NCBI GenBank assembly: GCA_040404065.1
Contig: JBBAJM010000001.1
Strand: one strand, 5' to 3'
Length of the DNA: 64,000 nt
Source: Fontibacterium sp040404065
GTDB lineage: Bacteria; Pseudomonadota; Alphaproteobacteria; Pelagibacterales; Pelagibacteraceae
Shown: positions 25,516-34,221 of the stretch, piece by piece
Layout: every line of letters begins with the position of its first letter
Numbering within the stretch: the first letter of the stretch is position 1
Made by a program: the position numbers and the translations under genes
The notes under the pieces: model-generated
Told to the model about the DNA's origin: nothing
Database searches by the model: none
What the model saw: only the letters and a program-made list of their open reading frames with translations

Positions 25516-25902
25516 TTAAGAGAGATTTTTTATTTCAGTAATAATTTTTTTAATTCTAATTAGCTTTTCTTTTTTATCAAATAAATTGTTAGTTCTTATA
25601 TCTTTTCTCTCAAAATCGTCAACTTCAATATCATTTATATTATTTTCTATTATTTTTTTAGCGCCCTTTATGGTTAAGCCTTTATCTTTTAAAAGATAAT
25701 GAATTTTTTTTAAAAGCTTAATATTTTCTTGTGTATAATATCTTCTGCCTTTAGCTCTTAATTTCGGTTTTAATTGTGGAAACTCTTTCTCCCAAAATCT
25801 TAAAATATAAGTCTTCGGCTTACCGGTTTCTAACTCAATAAGGTTTAGTTCTTTGGCTACCTCACCTATCGTTTTTAAAGCTTCAGCTGACTTCTCCGAC
25901 AT
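25516..25902 (-). CDS. MerR-family transcriptional regulator
   Basis: A 128-residue protein. The N-terminal 80 residues form a MerR winged helix: TIGEVAKELNL, YILRFWEKEFPQLKPKLRAKGRRYYTQENIKLLKKI, then KDKGLTIKGAKKII. The remaining tail is too short for a known effector domain and has no cysteines for metal sensing. MerR genes right after ihfA are a conserved alphaproteobacterial arrangement; targets are unknown. The start overlaps ihfA by 20 nt. Confidence 0.9.
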   Translation of the reverse strand: MSEKSAEALKTIGEVAKELNLIELETGKPKTYILRFWEKEFPQLKPKLRAKGRRYYTQENIKLLKKIHYLLKDKGLTIKGAKKIIENNINDIEVDDFERKDIRTNNLFDKKEKLIRIKKIITEIKNLS

Positions 25903-26194
25903 TTGTAATTTTATTAATTTTATTTTTTAAAATTTTAGAAGGCTTAAAAGTGACAACAACCCTACTTGATATAACTTTTTTTTCTTTAGTTTTCGGATTT
26001 CTACCTATTCTTTCATTTTTATAACGAATATTAAACGAACCAAAATTAGCTATTTTGACTTTATTCTTTTTTTCTAGCTGTAAAGAAATAAACTCAAAAA
26101 TATCATCAATAAAATTTGAGGCTTCTACTTTTGAAATTCCTAGTTCTTTATAAACTAGATCAGATAAATATTGTCTTGTGATTGCAGTTGTCAC
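25883..26194 (-). CDS. ihfA: Integration host factor alpha subunit
   Basis: A 103-residue HU/IHF-family DNA-bending protein with a GTG start at 26194. KKNKVKIANFGSFNIRYKNERIGRNPKTKEKKVISSRVVVTFKPSKILK contains the family signature with the DNA-intercalating loop (RNPKT). Placement next to merR and plsX supports IhfA rather than HU. It follows plsX after only 10 nt; the fabH gene usually found between them in proteobacteria is missing. Confidence 0.92.
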   Translation of the reverse strand: MTTAITRQYLSDLVYKELGISKVEASNFIDDIFEFISLQLEKKNKVKIANFGSFNIRYKNERIGRNPKTKEKKVISSRVVVTFKPSKILKNKINKITNVGEVS

Positions 26195-26204
26195 AAATTT
26201 TTAT

Positions 26205-27203
26205 TTATAAATTTTTTTGTATTTGATCCTGCAAATTACCATTTAAAATATCATAGCACAATTTAATAGAATGATAGAAACCAATATAATCTGTGCCCCC
26301 ATGACTTTTTACAACCGGTGATGTAAGTCCTAAAAATATTCCACCATTGTATTTTCTTGGATCTAAATCGTTTTTAATGCTGTGAAAAATTTTAAAGGAC
26401 AATAAATAAATAAATTTTGAATACCAAGATTCAAAAAATTTTTCTTTAACAAGAGCAGCAATATATTTTGCGGTACCTTCTGCTGTTTTTAAAGCTATAT
26501 TGCCTGAAAATCCATCTGTAACAATTACGTCTGTATTTCCATCTTTAATATGATTACCCTCAATAAAACCATTGAAGGTAAAATTAATATTATTAGCTTG
26601 TCTTAACTCATTTAAGGATTTTCTTAACAAGTCACTACCCTTGCTATCTTCGCTACCAATGTTTAGTAGAGCAACAGTTGGTTTGTCTTTTTTAAAAACA
26701 GCTCTATACAAAGCAGATCCTAGTTTTGAAAAATCTACTAAATTTTTTACACTACAATCAATATTAGCTCCTAAATCAAGGACTACGCTCAATCCTTTAT
26801 GTGTTGGCCACATAGACGCTAAAGCAGGCTTGTCTATTCCTTCTATTGTATCCAAAATCAATCTGGACATTACAAGTAATGCTGCTGTATTGCCTGCTGA
26901 TATTGCTATGTCAGCATTTTTGTTTTTTAAAGCTGTCAAAGCTAACCACATGCTAGAATTTTTTCCATTTTTAACAGCCACTAAGGGAGACTCATTATCT
27001 AAAACTTTTTCATTTGTATGAACAATAGTGCTTGAAGTACCAACTGCAGGATATTTTTCTAAAATAGGATTTATTAGATCTCTATTGCCAAATATAAGAA
27101 ATTTTAAATTTTGATTATTTTGTAAAAATAAATCTAAACCCATTATAACTTTTAATGGAGATCCATCTCCACCCATTGCATCAACTGCAACTGTAAATTT
27201 CAT
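26205..27203 (-). CDS. plsX: Phosphate acyltransferase PlsX
   Basis: A 332-residue enzyme making acyl-phosphate from acyl-ACP for phospholipid synthesis. MKFTVAVDAMGGDGSPLKVI, ISAGNTAALLVMSRL, VDLGANIDC, LLNIGSEDSKG, VTDGFSGNIALKTAEG and LTSPVVKSHGG are PlsX signatures. It is downstream of rpmF by 24 nt (conserved rpmF-plsX pair) and upstream of ihfA. Confidence 0.96.
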   Translation of the reverse strand: MKFTVAVDAMGGDGSPLKVIMGLDLFLQNNQNLKFLIFGNRDLINPILEKYPAVGTSSTIVHTNEKVLDNESPLVAVKNGKNSSMWLALTALKNKNADIAISAGNTAALLVMSRLILDTIEGIDKPALASMWPTHKGLSVVLDLGANIDCSVKNLVDFSKLGSALYRAVFKKDKPTVALLNIGSEDSKGSDLLRKSLNELRQANNINFTFNGFIEGNHIKDGNTDVIVTDGFSGNIALKTAEGTAKYIAALVKEKFFESWYSKFIYLLSFKIFHSIKNDLDPRKYNGGIFLGLTSPVVKSHGGTDYIGFYHSIKLCYDILNGNLQDQIQKNL

Positions 27204-27227
27204 TTAAATAATTAAATATTAGCTGAC

Positions 27228-27407
27228 TTAAGCTTTAGGCTTAAAAATTTGTTTACCATTATACATTCCTGTTTTTTCATCTACGTGATGCGGAAGTCTA
27301 TACTCACCACTTTTTTTATCTTCTATAACATTAGCAAAATTTACAGCGTGATGAGATCTTCTTAAATTTCTTCTAGCTTTTGAGGTTTTGCGCTTAGGAA
27401 CTGCCAT
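27228..27407 (-). CDS. rpmF: 50S ribosomal protein L32
   Basis: A 59-codon frame read leftward from ATG 27405-27407 to TAA 27228-27230. It begins MAVPKRKTSKARRNLRRSHH, the L32 signature, followed by a basic C-terminal part ending in KPKA. It lacks zinc cysteines. Its place directly upstream of plsX is the standard rpmF-plsX arrangement. Confidence 0.95.
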   Translation of the reverse strand: MAVPKRKTSKARRNLRRSHHAVNFANVIEDKKSGEYRLPHHVDEKTGMYNGKQIFKPKA

Positions 27408-27559
27408 TTAAATAATAATAATATTGTTAAAATAAGGTCACTCAATATCATTTGTAACCAATAAATCAACATTGTTAATAATCATTGATTAGATAGTAAA
27501 ATTTTATAAATAAATTCTAATTTAGTAAAATTAAGTAATTATGATAGTGTTTTTATGCG

Positions 27560-28009
27560 ATGAAAATTTCATTATATAAATATATTTTAGTATTTTTATT
27601 TTTATATTCCTGCAATACAATTGATGAACTTCATGGAATTGATAATTTAAAAATTCAATCAGAATCTCTTAAAATAAACAGCACTAATTCTAATGATGTA
27701 TTAAACTTAATTGGTCCTCCACAAAGCATAGGACTTAAAAATGAAAATATTTGGTATTATAACGAAGTACATCAAACCAGAAGTAAGCTTGGTGAAAAAA
27801 TTATCACTGAAAGTAACACACTAAGATTAGAATTTGATGATCTGGGCATCCTAAGAAAGCTTAATTTTTTAGATAAAAATGCTCTAAGCAAAAATACATT
27901 CAACGAAGAGCAAACTTTAAGTCTTGGAAAAGACACAAGTTTTTTATCTAGTTTTTTAGCCAGTATGAGACAACGAGCTAAAAACTATGGAAAAGCTAAC
28001 GAGCAATAA
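27560..28009 (+). CDS. bamE: BamE/SmpA-OmlA family outer-membrane lipoprotein
   Basis: A 149-residue lipoprotein: hydrophobic leader and lipobox FLYSC (C18), then a SmpA/OmlA fold with SNDVLNLIGPPQS (family: xxVxxLLGxPT), NIWYYNEV and LRLEFDDLGILRKL. BamE is a small part of the outer-membrane beta-barrel assembly complex. The acidic and Gln-rich tail is less typical. Its end overlaps the convergent hppA end by 14 nt. A divergent BamE-like paralogue role cannot be excluded. Confidence 0.78.
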   Translation: MKISLYKYILVFLFLYSCNTIDELHGIDNLKIQSESLKINSTNSNDVLNLIGPPQSIGLKNENIWYYNEVHQTRSKLGEKIITESNTLRLEFDDLGILRKLNFLDKNALSKNTFNEEQTLSLGKDTSFLSSFLASMRQRAKNYGKANEQ

Positions 28010-30098
28010 TCGCAAGCAATAATAAAGCTACAATATTTGTAATCTTAATCATTGGATTAACTGCTGGACCAGCTGTATCTTTATAAGGATCTCCAACTGT
28101 ATCTCCTGTTACTGCAGCCTTATGAGCATCAGAACCTTTTCCACCGTAATGTCCGTCTTCAATATATTTCTTTGCATTATCCCATGCACCGCCGCCAGCT
28201 GTCATTGATACTGCTAAGAAAAATCCAGTAACAATTACTCCAAGCAACATAGCTCCTAAAGAAGATAATGCTGAAGAAGTTCCTGCAATTTTATAAATTA
28301 CAAAGTAAAGAACTATAGGAGACAACACTGGTAACAAAGAAGGAATAATCATTTCTTTGATTGCAGCTTTGGTTAAAATATCTACAGCGTTTTTATAGTC
28401 TGGCTTTTGTTTATTTTTCATAATTCCAGGCCATTTTTTAAATTGTCTTCTAACTTCAATAACTACAGCTCCGCCTGCTCTACCAACTGCTTGCATACCC
28501 ATAGAAGCAAACAGATAAGGTAGCAAACCTCCAATTAACAAACCAATAACAACATATGGATTTGATAAATCAAAATTTACAACAATTCCTTTTAATGCTG
28601 ATCCTGGTGTCTTAGCAAAGTGCTTAATATCTTCTGTGTAAGCAGCAAACAAAACTAAAGCTCCTAATCCTGCAGAACCAATCGCATAACCTTTTGTAAT
28701 AGCTTTTGTAGTATTACCAACTGCATCAAGTGCATCAGTAACTTTTCTAACGCTAGAAGGTAAATTACTCATTTGTGCTATTCCACCAGCATTGTCTGTA
28801 ACTGGTCCATAAGCATCTAAAGCAACTACCATTCCTGTTAATGCTAGCATTGTAGTAACTGCAATTGCAATTCCATATAAACCAGCGATCAAATAAGTTG
28901 ATAAAATACCAGCAACAATAATTAAGGCTGGCAATGCCGTTGCTTCCATGGACACGGCTAAACCTTGAATAACGTTTGTGCCATGACCTGTTGTTGAAGA
29001 CTTGGCAATAGATTTAACAGGATTATAAGCTGTGCTAGTGTAATATTCTGTAACCCAAATTAACAATCCAGTAATTACAAGACCTATTGCTCCGCAGTAA
29101 TACAATTTAAGTCCAGTAAAACTAAGAGTTCCTACTTTGTATACTTTAGTTAATCCAATCACATGTTCAGTAACTGGATATAAAACAGCTAAAGATAAAA
29201 CTGCTGAAACTATAAAGCCTTTATATAAAGCGCCCATAATACTTTTGTTAGCACCTAATCTTACAAAGTAAGTTCCAATAATTGATGTAATCAAACAGCT
29301 ACCAGCAATTGCTAGCGGGTAAATTAACATGTTTAAATTTCCAGAAAAAAATATTGACGCTAAAACCATAGTAGCAACAATTGTAACAGCATAAGTTTCG
29401 AACAAATCTGCAGCCATTCCAGCGCAGTCTCCTACGTTATCACCCACGTTATCTGCTATAACCGCTGGATTTCTAGGATCATCCTCAGGAATTCCCGCCT
29501 CAACTTTTCCAACTAAATCGGCACCAACGTCTGCTCCTTTAGTAAAAATTCCACCACCTAATCTTGCAAAAATTGAAATTAATGAAGCACCAAATCCTAA
29601 TGCAACGAGAGCATTTGAAATTTCTCTTTCATTTATTTTTAATTCTAAAAGTATCCAGTAATAAACTGCGATGGCAAGCAAAGCTAAGCCAGCAACGAGC
29701 ATTCCTGTTAAGGCGCCTGATTTGAAAGATATTCTTAAACCTTCTGCTAAACTTTTTCTTGAAGCTTCAGCAGTTCTTACGTTTGCTTGTACTGAAATTA
29801 ACATTCCAGCATAGCCTGCTATTCCTGATAAAAAAGCTCCGATAAAATAACCAAGTCCAACCCAAGCGCTAAATAAATAAATTACAACGACAAGAACTAC
29901 CGCTCCAACAATTGCTATAGTTGTGTACTGACGATTTAAATATGCTCTGGCTCCTATTTGAATAGCGCCAGCAATTTCTTTCATTCTTGCATTTCCTGAA
30001 CTTGCTGACAAAATTTGAACGCCAGTTATATAAGCAAAAATAATTGATATAATTCCACTAAGGATTATTAAATTTAGTACGAAACTTGGATTAAGCAT
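27996..30098 (-). CDS. hppA: Membrane-bound H+-translocating pyrophosphatase
   Basis: A 700-residue membrane protein with about 16 helices that couples pyrophosphate hydrolysis to proton pumping. The catalytic loop is GGGIFTKGADVGADLVGKVE followed by GIPEDDPRNPAVIADNVGDNVGD; the last motif is DNAKKYIE with GDTVGDPYKDTAGPA. The diagnostic GNTTKAITKG has Lys where K+-dependent enzymes have Ala, so this should be the K+-independent proton-pumping type. A palindrome lies in its upstream region. Confidence 0.96.
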   Translation of the reverse strand: MLNPSFVLNLIILSGIISIIFAYITGVQILSASSGNARMKEIAGAIQIGARAYLNRQYTTIAIVGAVVLVVVIYLFSAWVGLGYFIGAFLSGIAGYAGMLISVQANVRTAEASRKSLAEGLRISFKSGALTGMLVAGLALLAIAVYYWILLELKINEREISNALVALGFGASLISIFARLGGGIFTKGADVGADLVGKVEAGIPEDDPRNPAVIADNVGDNVGDCAGMAADLFETYAVTIVATMVLASIFFSGNLNMLIYPLAIAGSCLITSIIGTYFVRLGANKSIMGALYKGFIVSAVLSLAVLYPVTEHVIGLTKVYKVGTLSFTGLKLYYCGAIGLVITGLLIWVTEYYTSTAYNPVKSIAKSSTTGHGTNVIQGLAVSMEATALPALIIVAGILSTYLIAGLYGIAIAVTTMLALTGMVVALDAYGPVTDNAGGIAQMSNLPSSVRKVTDALDAVGNTTKAITKGYAIGSAGLGALVLFAAYTEDIKHFAKTPGSALKGIVVNFDLSNPYVVIGLLIGGLLPYLFASMGMQAVGRAGGAVVIEVRRQFKKWPGIMKNKQKPDYKNAVDILTKAAIKEMIIPSLLPVLSPIVLYFVIYKIAGTSSALSSLGAMLLGVIVTGFFLAVSMTAGGGAWDNAKKYIEDGHYGGKGSDAHKAAVTGDTVGDPYKDTAGPAVNPMIKITNIVALLLLAIIAR

Positions 30099-30136
30099 AA
30101 TTATAGACTTTTAGTTGGTTAGGTTAACGAGAACCA

Positions 30137-30154
30137 TGTAATTGCCAAATTACA
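30137..30154. repeat. 7-bp inverted repeat upstream of hppA
   Basis: TGTAATT-GCCA-AATTACA is a perfect palindrome with a 4-nt centre, 39 nt upstream of the hppA start and about 60 nt past the nusB stop. Both genes run leftward, so it could be an operator for hppA or part of a terminator for the rib-nusB operon. No U-tract follows it on the minus strand, which favours an operator. Confidence 0.35.
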
Positions 30155-30214
30155 TCAATAAAATCAACCTTTTTTATTCAAAAATCTTTAAATTAAATAG
30201 AAAACTTTGCGAAA

Positions 30215-30595
30215 TTAAACGCTTTTTGCAATTTTATCTAGAACTGCATTAATAATGTTCTTTTGTTTGTCATTAAGAAACATTTTAGTAATTTTTAAAT
30301 ACTCATCAATCACAACCTTGAATGGTGTCTTTTTGTAAAAGAAAATTTCATAAATTGCTGATTTTAATATTATAGAAAATATTATTTCAAAGTTTTTAAG
30401 ATCAAATTTTTTATCTAAAAAATTTATTAATTTTTCTTCTAATAAAGAATTATTTTCTATTACTCCATTGCAAATTTTTTTAATGAATCTTTTATATGGA
30501 TTTTTAAAATCAAATAATAATTTTTCTTGATTTATGTAATGACTGTATAAAAGTTGTACTATTATTAATCTTGAGTTGTTTTTAAAGTTAGTCAT
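30215..30595 (-). CDS. nusB: Transcription antitermination protein NusB
   Basis: A 126-residue helical protein with the NusB pattern RLIIVQLLYSHYIN near the N-terminus and KSAIYEIFFYKKTPFKVVIDEYLKITKMF in the C-terminal half (family AxYELLxxxxxPxxVxINEAVELAKxF). It joins the rRNA antitermination complex. Slightly shorter than E. coli NusB (139). It follows ribH with a 1-base overlap, the standard ribH-nusB pair. Confidence 0.92.
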   Translation of the reverse strand: MTNFKNNSRLIIVQLLYSHYINQEKLLFDFKNPYKRFIKKICNGVIENNSLLEEKLINFLDKKFDLKNFEIIFSIILKSAIYEIFFYKKTPFKVVIDEYLKITKMFLNDKQKNIINAVLDKIAKSV

Positions 30596-31017
30596 TAATG
30601 TTTATAAATACAATTATAAACACTCAACGCTGCAAGCGTAGCTTCGCCACCTTTGTTTTTTAATTTAGGATCACACCTAACTTCTGCTTGTTTTGGAGTA
30701 TTACAATTTAATACGCCGTTAGAAACTGGAACATTATATTTAATTGAAATTTGTAATAATTTATCTGATACGGACTGACTAATAATATCAAAATGCGGAG
30801 TTTCGCCTTTAATAATACATCCAAGAGCTATGCAAAAAGCGTATTTCTTATCTTTTAACAAAATATTTAATAATTGCGGTATCTCATAAGCTCCAGAAAC
30901 AGAAAAAAATTCAACATCAAATAACTTTTTATTTATTTCTTTTAAAGCACCTAATAAAAGTTTTTTCTCTAAATTTTTATAAAATGATGAACTAATTATT
31001 AATATTTTCTTTTTCAT
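30595..31017 (-). CDS. ribH: 6,7-dimethyl-8-ribityllumazine synthase
   Basis: A 140-residue lumazine synthase, the penultimate step of riboflavin synthesis. SVSGAYEIPQLL, ALGCIIKGETPHFDIIS (with the catalytic His) and VPVSNGVLNCNTPKQAE are signature segments. It overlaps ribBA by 4 nt and nusB by one base. Confidence 0.96.
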   Translation of the reverse strand: MKKKILIISSSFYKNLEKKLLLGALKEINKKLFDVEFFSVSGAYEIPQLLNILLKDKKYAFCIALGCIIKGETPHFDIISQSVSDKLLQISIKYNVPVSNGVLNCNTPKQAEVRCDPKLKNKGGEATLAALSVYNCIYKH

Positions 31018-32069
31018 TTAATAAATTCTTGTTTAATAATTTTTATACCAAAACCATCTAAGCCTATAATATTTTTTTTGGACTTAGATATTAAAATCAT
31101 TCTTCTTATATTTAAACTTCTCAAAATTTGAGCACCAATACCGTAATTTCTTAAACTACTTTCTTTCTTATTATTAAGATTATTTTTAACTAACTCATCT
31201 CTTATTATAATCAAAATACAATTCTTGTATTTTTTATAATAATTAAGTGTTTTGTTAATAGACAGATTTTCTTTATTTTTTGATAAAAAACTAGTTACAA
31301 TATTTGAAGAAATAACTCTAACTCTAGGTACGATTTTTTTATCTTGAGATTTAATTAAAGCAATGTGCTCTTTTCCATCTAATTTATTCTCATAAATTTT
31401 GACTTGATATGTATCGTTCTTTCCAATTTTTACCTGTTCAATTCCTTTTAGTTTTATTAAACTTTCTTTTTTTAATCTGTAAGCGATTAAATCTTCAATT
31501 CTTGCAATATTTAAATTAAATTTTTTAGCATAGTTAAAAAGGTGTCTTCCTTTTGCCATTGAACCGTCTGTGTTCATTATTTCGCAAATTACTCCACTTG
31601 AACCACAACCCGAAAGTTTTGCTATATCAACAGATGCCTCTGTATGTCCTGCTCTTTCAAGTACTCCTCCATCTTTTGCAATTAATGGAAAAATATGTCC
31701 TGGAGTAGATATGTCTTTCGCTTTAACATTTTTTTTAATTGCTGTTTTAATTGTATGAGCTCTATCTTTTGCAGATATACCAGTTGTGACTCCTTTTCTT
31801 GCTTCTATAGAAATGGTAAATGCAGTTTGTAAACGAGAAGAATTTCTAGTGGGCATCAGAGATAAATTAAGTGCTTTAGCTTTATTTTTATCAATTGCTA
31901 AACAAATTAAACCTCTGCCATGCGTTGCCATAAAATTTATCTTTTTATGATCAATCTTTGATGCCGGTATAACTAGATCGCCTTCGTTTTCTCTATTTTT
32001 ATCATCTATTAAAATAAAAATTTTTCCTTTTTTCGCATCCTGGATAATTTTTTTTACTGAAGAAAACAT
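31014..32069 (-). CDS. ribB: 3,4-dihydroxy-2-butanone 4-phosphate synthase with degenerate GTP cyclohydrolase II domain
   Basis: A 351-residue RibBA-like protein. The first 200 residues are a full DHBP synthase: LIDDKNRENEGDLVIPA, FMATHGRGLIC, GHIFPLIAKDGGVLERAGHTEASVD and GVICEIMN. The rest aligns with GTP cyclohydrolase II by position, but the zinc cysteines (C-x10-CxC) and the GDxxxxxR core are gone: after PRVRVISSNIVTSFLSKN there is no cysteine pair. Only the first reaction is likely catalysed. Such RibBX-type proteins are known in alphaproteobacteria; a true RibA must be encoded elsewhere. Confidence 0.92.
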   Translation of the reverse strand: MFSSVKKIIQDAKKGKIFILIDDKNRENEGDLVIPASKIDHKKINFMATHGRGLICLAIDKNKAKALNLSLMPTRNSSRLQTAFTISIEARKGVTTGISAKDRAHTIKTAIKKNVKAKDISTPGHIFPLIAKDGGVLERAGHTEASVDIAKLSGCGSSGVICEIMNTDGSMAKGRHLFNYAKKFNLNIARIEDLIAYRLKKESLIKLKGIEQVKIGKNDTYQVKIYENKLDGKEHIALIKSQDKKIVPRVRVISSNIVTSFLSKNKENLSINKTLNYYKKYKNCILIIIRDELVKNNLNNKKESSLRNYGIGAQILRSLNIRRMILISKSKKNIIGLDGFGIKIIKQEFIK

Positions 32070-32071
32070 AT

Positions 32072-32665
32072 TTATTTTTTTAATAAAGTTTTGGCAATTA
32101 AATCAATCTCAACATTAACGTAATTATTTTTTTTTAATTTTAATAAATTTGTATTTTGAAGTGTATGAGGAATAATCACAACTTTAAATTTATTAGAAAA
32201 AATCTTAGCAATAGTTAATGACACCCCATTAATTGCTATTGACCCTTTTTCAATTAGAAATTTTTTGAATTTCTTAGGTATATTAAAAATTATAATCCAA
32301 CTTTTGCTATTATTAGAATTAATACTTAAAACTTTTATTGTTGTATCTACGTGTCCTTGAACAAAATGCCCTGCAAATTCATCTCCATATTTCAATGATT
32401 TTTCTAAATTTATTACATCGCCAGATTTTAAACGCTTAAAAGCAGATGTTATAACTGTATGTTTTGATAAATAAAAAAATAAATGATTTTTTTTTTTATT
32501 TTTTATAATTTTTGTTAAAGTTAAACAAACTCCTGAACAAGAAATAGAAGTTCCAATATCTTTTTTAGCAAAACTTAAATCTGAAATAACAGATAAAAAA
32601 TAACCACTATTATTTTTTTTTAATTCTTTAATAAGGCCAATATTTTTTATTATACCAGTAAACAT
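32072..32665 (-). CDS. ribE: Riboflavin synthase alpha subunit
   Basis: A 197-residue trimeric enzyme that dismutates two lumazines to riboflavin. Two Lum-binding repeats are visible: MFTGIIKNIGLI with SCSGVCLTLTKI, and HFVQGHVDTTIKVLSI with SIAINGVSLTIAKI. It lies 2 nt upstream of ribBA and 8 nt downstream of ribD in the nrdR-ribD-ribE-ribBA-ribH-nusB operon. Confidence 0.95.
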   Translation of the reverse strand: MFTGIIKNIGLIKELKKNNSGYFLSVISDLSFAKKDIGTSISCSGVCLTLTKIIKNKKKNHLFFYLSKHTVITSAFKRLKSGDVINLEKSLKYGDEFAGHFVQGHVDTTIKVLSINSNNSKSWIIIFNIPKKFKKFLIEKGSIAINGVSLTIAKIFSNKFKVVIIPHTLQNTNLLKLKKNNYVNVEIDLIAKTLLKK

Positions 32666-32673
32666 AAATTTAA

Positions 32674-33777
32674 TTACTTTTGAAATACAGTTAAATTGTT
32701 ATTTTTTAAATAAATCTGCTGCCTTATTTTTATATTTTTAAATTTCTTTTTTAAAATCAAATAAATATTTTTAAAAGAATGTGATGATTTTTTGTTTACA
32801 ATTTCATCATTTTTAAAAAAATAAAAAATATCTATTAGATTTAAATCGATAAATTTCTTTATAGTATTATAGCCCCCTTCTATTAAAACATTCTTGTAAC
32901 CCAATAAACCAATGGTAACTAGGATTTCTTTGCAATCTACTTGTTTGCTTTTATTTAACGGTAAATAAATTAAGTAAATATTTTTATTCTTAAGATAATT
33001 AATTTTATTATTATTTTTATTAGAATAAAAAATATAAGTTTTAATTTTTTTAGCAGACAATATTATTTTTGAATTTCTGTTAATTCTAAGATTTGGATCA
33101 ATTATAAATCGAGAAGGACTAGATTGAGTAAGACCGTTAATACGACAATTTAATAATGGATTATCCTTATTGTGAGTATTAACTCCTATTAAAATAGCAT
33201 TGATTTCAGAACGCAAAACATGTGTTAATTTATTTGAATAAATATTTGTTATTTGGGGTCTATTTTTAATAAAAGAATAGTAATTTTTTGAAGTTGCGAT
33301 TTTTGCATAAACTTTTGGTAAAAAAGTTTTATTAAATTCATTGTAAATTTTATAAAAATTACTCTGATAAATATTATTAATTTTATTAATTTTTATTTTA
33401 TTATTTTGTAAAAATTCAAGACCTTTTCCTTGGACTCTAGGATCGTTATCTGTTTCAGAGTAATATAAATTCTTGACTTTTTTACTTACTATAGACTTTG
33501 TGCAGGGTGGATTTTTTCCTTGATGATGACAAGGTTCTAAAGAAACATAACAATCTAAATTATTATTTTTCTTTAAATTAACCAAAGCTGAATATTCAGC
33601 GTGTGGGCTACCTCCAAAGCCAGTCACTCCATAAGATAATATTTTATCTTTTTTGCAAATTAGACAACCAACCGAAGGATTGATGCCTGTCATATTATTA
33701 TGAATATTGGCTAAATTAAAAGCCAAGTTCATAAAATAAGACTTAATAAATTTAGTTTTATTTTTTTGAAGGAACAT
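32674..33777 (-). CDS. ribD: Bifunctional riboflavin biosynthesis deaminase/reductase
   Basis: A 367-residue protein. The N-terminal deaminase has zinc motifs SPHAEYSAL and LEPCHHQGKNPPCTKSIV with DPRVQGKG. The C-terminal reductase (from about 155) starts VYAKIATSKNYYS and has LIEGGYNTIKKFID. It carries out the second and third steps of riboflavin synthesis. Starting at 33777 it overlaps nrdR by 20 nt; an internal ATG at 33732 (MNLAFNLAN) is the alternative start. The C-terminal part is Asn/Lys-rich and poorly conserved. Confidence 0.92.
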   Translation of the reverse strand: MFLQKNKTKFIKSYFMNLAFNLANIHNNMTGINPSVGCLICKKDKILSYGVTGFGGSPHAEYSALVNLKKNNNLDCYVSLEPCHHQGKNPPCTKSIVSKKVKNLYYSETDNDPRVQGKGLEFLQNNKIKINKINNIYQSNFYKIYNEFNKTFLPKVYAKIATSKNYYSFIKNRPQITNIYSNKLTHVLRSEINAILIGVNTHNKDNPLLNCRINGLTQSSPSRFIIDPNLRINRNSKIILSAKKIKTYIFYSNKNNNKINYLKNKNIYLIYLPLNKSKQVDCKEILVTIGLLGYKNVLIEGGYNTIKKFIDLNLIDIFYFFKNDEIVNKKSSHSFKNIYLILKKKFKNIKIRQQIYLKNNNLTVFQK

Positions 33778-34216
33778 TAAGTTGGTCTACAAATTGCTCA
33801 AAATCTTTTGCCTCTTTAAAATTAGTATATACAGAAGCAAAACGAACATAGGCAACAGGATCTAGTTCTTTGAGACCTTCCATTACATATTTTCCAATCG
33901 TGCTAGACAATATTTCAGCCTGACCTAGATCTTCTAAATTTCTGTAAATCTTAGAAATAAATTTTTCTATTGTATCGCTATCTACGGGTCTTTTTCTTAG
34001 TGCAATATTAATAGATTTGGCTAGTTTTTCTCTATCGAAAGTGGATTTTCTACCATTTTTTTTAACAACAATTAATTCTCTAAGCTGAACTCTTTCAAAA
34101 GTAGTAAATCTTTGCTTACAGCTACACTCTCTTCTTCTTCTAATAACAGTTCCATCCTCTGTAGGCCTTGAGTCAATCACTGAAGTTTCTTTATCTTTGC
34201 AAAATGGACAAATCAT
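33758..34216 (-). CDS. nrdR: Transcriptional repressor NrdR
   Basis: A 152-residue repressor of ribonucleotide reductase genes with a zinc ribbon (residues 1-45) and an ATP-cone domain (about 49-140). MICPFCKDKETSVIDSRPTE and RRRRECSCKQRFTTFERVQ are the family segments, then LIVVKKNGRKSTFDREKL. The second zinc pair is C31-S-C33 instead of the usual CxxC, a one-residue shortening. It is placed upstream of ribD and 5 nt downstream of glyA, as in other alphaproteobacteria. Confidence 0.94.
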   Translation of the reverse strand: MICPFCKDKETSVIDSRPTEDGTVIRRRRECSCKQRFTTFERVQLRELIVVKKNGRKSTFDREKLAKSINIALRKRPVDSDTIEKFISKIYRNLEDLGQAEILSSTIGKYVMEGLKELDPVAYVRFASVYTNFKEAKDFEQFVDQLNVPSKK

Positions 34217-34221
34217 AAAAA

